Both the position numbers and the translations under genes were made by a program. Positions 34,870 to 41,229 of a stretch of DNA of 43,703 nt are shown one piece after another (position 1 is the first letter of the stretch; each line of letters opens with the position of its first letter). This DNA is from JBAZOY01 sp041648505 (lineage in GTDB: Bacteria > Desulfobacterota > Syntrophia > Syntrophales > CG2-30-49-12). The DNA lies in assembly GCA_041648505.1 (NCBI GenBank), contig JBAZOY010000015.1, positions 1-43,703 on the forward strand. The letters are read 5' to 3'. The notes beneath the pieces were generated by a model. That model worked only from the letters and a program-made list of their open reading frames with translations, was not told the DNA's origin and did not search any database.

Positions 34870-36274
34870 GTTCAAAACCCTCCCCGACCGATCCAAGTGA
34901 TCCAAAGGTCGCTTCGTCCAGATCCTCGTAAAACATGGCGCGTCCCACTTCACCCCTGAGGCGGCGGGCTTCTCTAATGCCCATGGCACCCATGACTTCC
35001 AAAAGCTGGTTGTGCCACGCACCAAAAAGATTAATGACACGTGCGGTGACCCATTTGGCTGATGCACCACCGATATCAACAGGACATGAAAGTCCGGAAA
35101 CACAGCGCCGGCACATGCGGCACTGGAGCGCAATCAAGAGCTGAAATTCAGAAAAAACAGCATCTGCGCCGCAAAGCAGGGCCTTGGGTACATGCTCAGC
35201 CATGGCAAAGCCGCCACTGGCAATCAAGGTCACATTATTCCTGATATTTGCATCAACCAGAGCCATATGAACAGAACGAATCCCTTCTTTAACATGACGT
35301 GGTCCAAATTCTTCAGAAGCCTTTTCATCAGCAGTCAAAGCTTCTTCACGCTGTAAATGAATGATATCCGCACCCGCATTTGCCAGTATAAGCGCTTCTT
35401 TTTCCATTCCCTGTTTCATGGGAATTCTGATGCAAACCAGAAGATCCGAAAAAGTAGATTTTATTTTGGCCAAATTGTCTTCCCAGCCGTCATTTTTCAC
35501 TAACTCGACAATGCGAACCCCTTTGGGAATAGATTCAGGATTCAGAGAATCCATATCCAGAAGCGGAATCAGCCACGGATGAAGTTCCCGGGGCAGGACG
35601 CTTAATTGTTCAAGGGAACAGGCCAGCATGGTGCCGAGTTTCATGGCTGCTGTGGCCCACCCCAGAAAGGTAGTATGATTTATATTCCCGAACGGCGGGA
35701 CTTTCAATAAAATGGGCATGGGAATATCAACCAGCACCGGTGGTTCTTCCACCATGTTCCCCGCATCGTCCAGCAGCAGAAAATCAGAAGGCCGCCCGAG
35801 GTCCACAGAAGTGGAGATATATTCCCGTCCGTGAATACCGTCTCTGGTTGGACGCACAATTTCCGACATATCCGTCCAGATGGAATCAAACCCGGGGCCG
35901 CAAAACGGTCCGGGATAGCCGGCGCCGGATACGGGAATCTTTCCGGTCTCTGCCTGATACCAGAGCCTTGCAATGATAGCCGGCGTAAAGAATGAATCAC
36001 CCATGGCCGTAAATTCCGGATTGACCGACTTCTGGATCAATTCCTTGGGGCAGCCCTGAACACAGCGATAACAGTTCATACACAGGTTATCAATGGAGTC
36101 TGTCATATAACGGGCATCCAGCCCTCTCTTGTAATACACGTCATACACACACTTTTCTTTTACACAGACCGCACACCTTAAACAGCCTTCTTCCCAGGCA
36201 ATAACCCCTGATCTTGCAATGGGTTTAAACCGATTGGGAACCGGGTGCGTGTGGATTACATATTTTTCCGGCAT
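34862..36274 (-). CDS. Degenerate glutamate-synthase-like Fe-S protein
   Basis: A 470-residue paralogue of the FMN subunit next door. N-terminal ferredoxin motifs (CLRCAVCVKEKC, CMNCYRCVQGCP) and the 3Fe-4S loop CRMCRRCVSGLSC keep the same Cys spacing. The barrel is recognisable from LIASGGFAMAEHVPKALLCGADAV. The FMN-loop motif YGGGMSYGS, the substrate motif PGLGGHLLG and the DGSYGGTGAAP motif are lost. It is therefore unlikely to make glutamate; electron transfer or scaffolding in a complex with its neighbours is a reasonable inference. It lies nine bases after metF, and its stop overlaps the next start. Confidence 0.8.
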   Translation of the reverse strand: MPEKYVIHTHPVPNRFKPIARSGVIAWEEGCLRCAVCVKEKCVYDVYYKRGLDARYMTDSIDNLCMNCYRCVQGCPKELIQKSVNPEFTAMGDSFFTPAIIARLWYQAETGKIPVSGAGYPGPFCGPGFDSIWTDMSEIVRPTRDGIHGREYISTSVDLGRPSDFLLLDDAGNMVEEPPVLVDIPMPILLKVPPFGNINHTTFLGWATAAMKLGTMLACSLEQLSVLPRELHPWLIPLLDMDSLNPESIPKGVRIVELVKNDGWEDNLAKIKSTFSDLLVCIRIPMKQGMEKEALILANAGADIIHLQREEALTADEKASEEFGPRHVKEGIRSVHMALVDANIRNNVTLIASGGFAMAEHVPKALLCGADAVFSEFQLLIALQCRMCRRCVSGLSCPVDIGGASAKWVTARVINLFGAWHNQLLEVMGAMGIREARRLRGEVGRAMFYEDLDEATFGSLGSVGEGFELE

Positions 36275-36283
36275 TCCAACCCC

Positions 36284-37216
36284 CTATTCACCATCCAGTT
36301 CCGGCCTGGGTAACAACCCTGCCTTTTCCACGATTTCGCCAACAGCATCTTCCCATTCTATGGCCATTACATGAATGCCTTTGACCCCGTCCATCTCCTT
36401 GAGTTTCTTGATGGTTTCCACACAGATCTTGATCCCTTCTTCTTTCTGCTTTTCCTTGGAAACCCCTTCCATTCTCTTGACAAGATCATCAGGGACATCC
36501 ATCCCCGAAACCTTGTTTTTCATATATTTTGCCATGCCCGCGGATTTCAGAGGCGTCACACCTCCGAGGATATAGGCCTTTTCGGTCAGGCCTTTATCCC
36601 GGGCCATTTTCAGCCAGTTCTCAAATCGATCCAGATTGTAGATGCACTGGGTTTGAATAAAATCAGCACCGGCATTTATTTTCTTGGCAAGACGAACCAC
36701 TCTGAATTCCAGAGGATCAGCAAATGGATTAGCTGCCGCGCCGATAAAGATGTCAGGCTTTGATTCCAGTTTTTCACCGCCCACAATCACACCTTCATCC
36801 CGCATGTTTTTGACCACCTGGATAAACTGAATGGAATCAAGGTCAAAAACGCCAACCGCTTCCGGCTGATTCCCAAAACACTGATGATCACCGGAAAGAC
36901 AAAGGACATTTCGGATTCCCATGGCAGACGCGCCCAGGATATCAGACTGCAATGCGATCCGGTTCCGGTCTCTCACCACCATTTGCAATACAGGATCCAG
37001 ACCCGCGTTTTTGATCAGGCTGCAGGCTGCCATGCTGGACATGCGTACAATGGCAGTCTGGTTATCTGTCACGTTTATAGAATCCACCTTTCCGCGCAGT
37101 AACTCAGCCTTTTTAAGAACGATCTCCGGATCTGCGCCTTTTGGAGGACCACATTCCGAAGTTACCGCAAATTCACCTTTTTCGAGTACTCTTCTCAATC
37201 GGCTCATGGTATTCAC
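36284..37216 (-). CDS. metF: Methylenetetrahydrofolate reductase
   Basis: Reduces 5,10-methylene-THF to 5-methyl-THF, in methionine synthesis or the methyl branch of the Wood-Ljungdahl pathway. The protein has 310 residues with the FAD-barrel motifs VTSECGPPKGADPE, SINVTDNQTAIVRMSSMAAC, VLCLSGDHQ, GADFIQTQCIYNL and YILGGVTPLKSAGMAKYM. A GTG start at 37216 overlaps the metV stop as GTGA; an ATG nine bases later (37207) is an equal alternative. MetV and an MvhD-like protein upstream indicate the acetogen-type MetVF complex rather than the NADH-dependent enterobacterial enzyme. Confidence 0.94.
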   Translation of the reverse strand: MNTMSRLRRVLEKGEFAVTSECGPPKGADPEIVLKKAELLRGKVDSINVTDNQTAIVRMSSMAACSLIKNAGLDPVLQMVVRDRNRIALQSDILGASAMGIRNVLCLSGDHQCFGNQPEAVGVFDLDSIQFIQVVKNMRDEGVIVGGEKLESKPDIFIGAAANPFADPLEFRVVRLAKKINAGADFIQTQCIYNLDRFENWLKMARDKGLTEKAYILGGVTPLKSAGMAKYMKNKVSGMDVPDDLVKRMEGVSKEKQKEEGIKICVETIKKLKEMDGVKGIHVMAIEWEDAVGEIVEKAGLLPRPELDGE

Positions 37217-37881
37217 TTTTCCTGGTCCTCCCTCACTATTTTTCTCGGTCCGCCGCCCTGTTTTTTGGCCCAGTTTTTAGGCGGATAAATAGTTTCCAGC
37301 CTGTCCAATGCCCCGAATTTTGCCAAACGGTCAATAATGGTCTGCCATGCGCAGGGAACTTCCCGGTTGATTTCGCATTTTCCATTCACAGATCCGCCAC
37401 AGGGCCCGTTGAAAAGCTGTTTGGAACAGCGTGCCAGCGGACACACACCACCGAAGTAATAAAGTATGCAGTCGCCACAACCCAGGCAGTTTTCCACCCA
37501 CAAACCCTGGGCTCTTGTCTCACCGAGAAATTCCGTATTCAGGGCGGGAATGATCGGTATCTCCTGATACATTTCAGCAACCGCCTGGACACCGGCACCA
37601 CAAGCCAGAGAAAGGACCGCGTCATATTTATCTATGATATCATCCAGACGGACCACAAAATCGTTCACGCACTGGCGGTCAAGCGTATATTCTTCGATGG
37701 CCACATCCTCATTTTCCATCTTGGCTTTCATTCGCAGCGTGGATGCCAGCATGGCGGTCTCTTTTTGCCCGCCGGCAGCACATTCCGCCACGCACGAGGC
37801 ACAGCCAAGAACCAGTATCCGCCTATAGGGTTTGATCATTCCCCGAATTTCGGAAATGGGTTTTTGTTCCGCAGTTATCAT
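37213..37881 (-). CDS. metV: MetV, zinc/iron-sulfur partner of MetF
   Basis: A 222-residue protein of the methylenetetrahydrofolate reductase C-terminal family (MetV). It is Cys-rich: LGCASCVAECAAGG near residue 26, ENCLGCGDCILYYFGGVCPLARC near 130 and LFNGPCGGSVNGKCEI near 155. The family binds Fe-S and zinc and forms the MetVF core. AAGGAG is seven bases before the ATG. It lies 33 bases after the MvhD-like gene and overlaps metF, so it is clearly in the same operon. Confidence 0.92.
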   Translation of the reverse strand: MITAEQKPISEIRGMIKPYRRILVLGCASCVAECAAGGQKETAMLASTLRMKAKMENEDVAIEEYTLDRQCVNDFVVRLDDIIDKYDAVLSLACGAGVQAVAEMYQEIPIIPALNTEFLGETRAQGLWVENCLGCGDCILYYFGGVCPLARCSKQLFNGPCGGSVNGKCEINREVPCAWQTIIDRLAKFGALDRLETIYPPKNWAKKQGGGPRKIVREDQEK

Positions 37882-37914
37882 GTTTTTACTCCTTGATTTA
37901 TTCTCTCAAAAATA

Positions 37915-38340
37915 TCAACCATTGGCCCGTTTGAGCACCGGTGAGGGATCTATCCCGGAAATCTTTTCCAGGATCTCCCAGGCCAGTTCTGCCAACGTCC
38001 TGGGATTATCAGCGGATCGAATGACAATTCCAACCCGTTCTTTTTCAAGACCAATACCTGAAATAATCTCCCGGGTCCGTTGTACCCGTTTTTGGGCCCG
38101 CTTATTGCCTTCAAAATACCGGCAGGCGCCTTCAGGACAGGCGATCAGGTAGGCTGCATCGGCAAACTCTTCAAGTGCCCTCAGCAGATGAAAAGGCTCC
38201 AGCCTCCCGCTGCAGGGGAGGGGGAATAGTCTGATCTGTTTCCCATATTCTTTTTCCAGAAGCTGCCTGTTGGCCTCATCACTTTCGGGGACATTTTGAC
38301 AGTAAAAAAGTGCCAGGGTTTGTTTATATTTCTCGGGCAT
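37915..38340 (-). CDS. MvhD-family hydrogenase iron-sulfur subunit
   Basis: A 141-residue protein of the MvhD/FlpD family, a [2Fe-2S] electron adaptor between hydrogenases or dehydrogenases and Hdr-like modules. Cys occur in LALFYCQNVPES, FPLPCSGRLEP and LIACPEGACRYFEGNKRA. The start is the ATG at 38340: GAGGTG lies seven bases upstream, and the earlier ATG at 38355 is part of that Shine-Dalgarno. First gene of the run to 30598. No HdrA or hydrogenase gene is nearby, which is unusual for this protein. Confidence 0.9.
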   Translation of the reverse strand: MPEKYKQTLALFYCQNVPESDEANRQLLEKEYGKQIRLFPLPCSGRLEPFHLLRALEEFADAAYLIACPEGACRYFEGNKRAQKRVQRTREIISGIGLEKERVGIVIRSADNPRTLAELAWEILEKISGIDPSPVLKRANG

Positions 38341-38426
38341 TTTATAACACCTCATTGCTTACTTTCAAAACCTGTTAATCTTTACGTTATTGTTGCCAAC
38401 TCGCAAAGACCTGTATAGGTATAATT

Positions 38427-38442
38427 TGCAATTGTCAGACCA
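38427..38442 (-). promoter_or_regulatory. Weak sigma54-like promoter before the mvhD-metVF-gltB run
   Basis: The - strand reads TGGTCTGACAATTGCA, keeping GG at -24 and TTGCA at -12 at the correct spacing but with three mismatches in the -24 block. A transcript would begin near 38416, about 75 bases before the start codon. The 393-bp gap 38341-38733 also contains the paired sites at 38468-38511. Confidence 0.35.
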
Positions 38443-38467
38443 AAACAATAATTACAACAATTTCGTT

Positions 38468-38511
38468 ATGTTGGCTACAAAGATGAAGTCTGCAGGATAA
38501 TGTAAGCTACA
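38468..38511. promoter_or_regulatory. Two TGT-N5-ACA sites 32 bp apart, possible activator sites
   Basis: ATGTTGGCTACA at 38468-38479 and ATGTAAGCTACA at 38500-38511 share 10 of 12 bases. The second sits in a larger perfect inverted repeat, ATAATGTA AGC TACATTAT (38497-38515). The 32-bp spacing is close to three helical turns. They lie about 58 and 90 bases upstream of the start predicted from the sigma54-like site. Confidence 0.4.
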
Positions 38512-38733
38512 TTATTGTAAGATAAACAGCAAAAAAAAGACACATCTGTAAGGAAAAAACCCCTTGCAGGTGTTGGAAATTTAAGGATTTCAGTCCGCCA
38601 TGAGTGGAATGGGCATGGTTGGCAAAGATTTTTGAGTGTCGATGAGTAAAATTTGCAAAGCCTCGTGGTAAGAATCAAATCTCTTTAGAAATGAGTTTTT
38701 TCTGTTGGCAGGGCTTGTACCTTCAATGCCGAT

Positions 38734-39454
38734 TCATGATATTGACTTAAAATAATTATTCAAAATGATTCCCAGCTGGATTTTAATAAGCTTTTCCTGT
38801 TCCAAGGCATCTTTTATGATCATCGTGCCATCAATACCGATCCGCGACAACCATTCACGATCACCTTCCACCCACTTCCTCACATCAACCGGCGAGGCCG
38901 CGTAATTGTCAAACTGAACTCCAACGAGATGAGGCCGCCCCCGAATCGACATTGCCTCTACCTGGCACTCCGACGATGTCGCCAGTATCTCTATTTCTTT
39001 GGGCAGAGGAGGTAAAACAGCCTGGGAATGCCATTTAAAGAGGGCAATGGATTTGGGAGGGAAGACCTTGAAAGATTGGGTGCCTGCTGCCATCTTTTGT
39101 AATCTGCCCCTGTATAAATCCCACACTGGAGCAAAAGTTATGTCCTACCTTAACCCCAAGTGCATCTGCCATGAGCTGGTGACCAAGACAAAAACCAAGG
39201 TAAGACATATCTTTTTTTATCGCCTGACAGATCACGTTTTTTTCGTTTTTAAGGAAGGGATAACTCTCTTCTTGATCCACGTTCGGCGTGCCTCCCAGCA
39301 CAATCAGGCCATCATAGGAGGCAACATCGTGGATCGGCTGGTGCCAGACCTCCACGATATCGAGTTGTATACGCTGACTTTTAGCAAAATCAATCAGATA
39401 ACGCCCCGGTTTTTCCCATGATACATGCTGAAAAACAATGAAACGCTGCGGCAT
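38734..39454 (-). pseudogene. Frameshifted class I glutamine amidotransferase
   Basis: Two overlapping frames together form one GMP-synthase-type amidotransferase of about 235 residues. The first (39454 down to about 39060) has the fold start VFQHVSWEKPGRYLIDFAKS and the nucleophile loop YLGFCLGHQLMADALG. The second (about 39070 down to 38734) continues with SIALFKWHSQAVLPPLP and ends ILNNYFKSIS. The switch lies near 39055-39065 in a run of short homopolymers (TTTGGGAGGG on the + strand). The usual GVQFHPE triad motif reads GVQFDNYAA, so His and Glu are also missing. It lies 40 bases downstream of glnA. A sequencing error could explain the frameshift but not the triad loss. Confidence 0.75.
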
Positions 39455-39494
39455 CCCTCTCCCTCGCTACTATCATCTCCCGGCATTACCGACC

Positions 39495-40823
39495 CTACAT
39501 AATAGGAAGGTACTTTTCAATTTCATATTCACTTACATGGATCCGGTAACGATCCCATTCAATCTTCTTGTTTTCAATGAATTTATTGAAGATATGCTCC
39601 CCCAGGGCTTCTTTCACAACTTCTGATTTCTCGACCTCGCTAATAGCCGCGTAGAGATTCCCCGGAAGTTCATCTATTTGAAGCTCTTTGCGCCTCTCCG
39701 GAGTGGACTCATAGATATCCTCTTCAATCGGCTCCGGCAAAGGATAGTTATTCTCAATTCCCTTCAATCCGGCAGCCAGCATGACGGCAAAAGCCAGATA
39801 GGGGTTGCAGGCTGGGTCGGGAGAACGAAATTCAATGCGGGTCGCTTTTTCTTTCCCCGGTTTGTACATGGGAACCCTGACCAGAGCGGAACGGTTCCGC
39901 CTGGCCCAGGAGATATAAACCGGGGCCTCATAACCGGGGACCAGTCTTTTGTAAGAGTTGACCCACTGGTTAGCCACGGCGGTAATTTCTCTCGCATGCT
40001 TCATAATGCCGGCGATATAATTTTTTGCCAAAGAGGAAAGATGGTACTTGTCCTGCGGATCATAAAAGGCATTCCTCTCCCCTTTGAAGAGAGACTGATG
40101 GGTGTGCATACCACTTCCATTCTGACCGAATAAAGGCTTAGGCATAAAGGTGGCATAATAACCGTGTTGTCTTGCTATTTCCTTGGTCACCATTCTAAGG
40201 GTGACAGTCTTATCAGCCATTTTCAAGCACTCGTCATATCGCATATCAATCTCGTGCTGGCTTGGCGCAACCTCATGGTGGCTGTATTCTATCTGAATCC
40301 CCATATCCTGAAGAGCAAAGATCGTATCCCTTCTTAACTCCCCCCCCCTGTCTAAAGGCCGGGTATCAAAATATCCAGCTTTATCAATAATCTTCGGAGC
40401 TTCGCTGTTTTCAAAATAGAAATACTCAAGCTCCGGTCCTATATAAAAGATATAGCCCATATCAGCGGCGCGCTTCAAAACCCTTTTCAGTACATAACGG
40501 GGATCGCCCTCATAAGGAGTTCCATCGGGCTGTAAGATATCGCAAAACATCCTGCAGACGGGTTTTTCCGTACCTTGCCAAGGCAAAAACTGCAAGGTTG
40601 TAGGATCGGGTTTGGCGATCATGTCGCTCTCTTCGATCCGGGCAAATCCTTCAATAGAGGAACCATCAAACCCCATCCCTTCCAGCAACCCCTCCTCCAG
40701 CTCCGAGGGAGTAATCGCAAAACTCTTCAAAATACCGAGAACATCCACAAACCATAATTGAATAAAACTGACATTTCTTTCCTTAACAATTTTCATTACA
40801 TCGTCCGCATTTCTACAGATCAT
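39495..40823 (-). CDS. glnA: Glutamine synthetase, type I-alpha
   Basis: Makes glutamine from glutamate, ammonia and ATP. The 442-residue length, without the 25-residue insert and adenylylation Tyr region of the beta type, marks it as GSI-alpha. Motifs: GMGFDGSSIEGFARIEESDM, the GPELEYFYFE metal site, EVAPSQHEIDMRYD, NGSGMHTHQSLF, the RNRSALVRVP ATP site, and RIEFRSPDPACNPYLAFAVML. AGGAGGT lies six bases before the ATG. It is preceded by a sigma54-type promoter at 40889-40904, so it is probably controlled transcriptionally and by feedback rather than by GlnE. Confidence 0.97.
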   Translation of the reverse strand: MICRNADDVMKIVKERNVSFIQLWFVDVLGILKSFAITPSELEEGLLEGMGFDGSSIEGFARIEESDMIAKPDPTTLQFLPWQGTEKPVCRMFCDILQPDGTPYEGDPRYVLKRVLKRAADMGYIFYIGPELEYFYFENSEAPKIIDKAGYFDTRPLDRGGELRRDTIFALQDMGIQIEYSHHEVAPSQHEIDMRYDECLKMADKTVTLRMVTKEIARQHGYYATFMPKPLFGQNGSGMHTHQSLFKGERNAFYDPQDKYHLSSLAKNYIAGIMKHAREITAVANQWVNSYKRLVPGYEAPVYISWARRNRSALVRVPMYKPGKEKATRIEFRSPDPACNPYLAFAVMLAAGLKGIENNYPLPEPIEEDIYESTPERRKELQIDELPGNLYAAISEVEKSEVVKEALGEHIFNKFIENKKIEWDRYRIHVSEYEIEKYLPIM

Positions 40824-40888
40824 CTTTTGACCTCCTTTTTTATTCCCCTATTCTTATTTTAACTGCACCTTTTTAGTATTTACTATTG

Positions 40889-40904
40889 AGCAAAAGCTAT
40901 GCCA
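40889..40904 (-). promoter_or_regulatory. Sigma54 (-24/-12) promoter of glnA
   Basis: The - strand reads TGGCATAGCTTTTGCT, differing from the consensus TGGCACRNNNNTTGCW at one position. It ends 65 bases before the glnA start codon. Together with the amtB promoter it shows that the two main ammonium-assimilation units share sigma54 control. Confidence 0.75.
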
Positions 40905-40997
40905 ATGAAATATTTATATTCCCAAATTCTACAGACATGCCCGTGTACTTTAGAGTTTACGCCTAAAACCACATCACCGCAAATAGGTTAATAATAA

Positions 40998-41050
40998 CAG
41001 ATACGACAACACTTTTGTAATTTTTTATGGCAGATAACAACACTTTTATA
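40998..41050. repeat. Direct repeats upstream of the glnA promoter
   Basis: CAGATA, two extra bases, ACAACACTTTT (40998-41016) and CAGATAACAACACTTTT (41031-41047) are near-identical direct repeats 33 bases apart, about 95-145 bases upstream of the sigma54 promoter. The position would suit activator sites, but the sequence is not a known NtrC or NifA box. The rest of 40824-41229 shows no gene. Confidence 0.45.
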
Positions 41051-41229
41051 GAAAAAAAGAAGTAAGTTTTGTTATTTTGATAGGGTGTGGTAGGTTGAAA
41101 AAAATGGACACCAATGTTTAGATGGAGAGACCAAGACAGAGGTGCGAAAATGTAAAGAGTACCCAACGGGCGATACACGAAAGAGTTTCGAGAAAAAGCG
41201 GTAAAGAAGGATCAAAAGCTCAAATAGCG

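Noticed and set aside
34870..35133. 88-codon extension of the FMN glutamate synthase subunit
   Set aside because: It lies entirely within the upstream gene in another frame and reads as low-quality sequence; a TTG with a strong Shine-Dalgarno is available at 34869.
37141..37896. + strand ORF of 251 codons across metV
   Set aside because: Antisense to metV and metF, which are certain by motif; translation is low in recognisable structure.
40905..41229. NifA (TGT-N10-ACA) or NtrC (TGCAC...GTGCA) box upstream of glnA
   Set aside because: Only half-sites or wrong spacings were found by eye.
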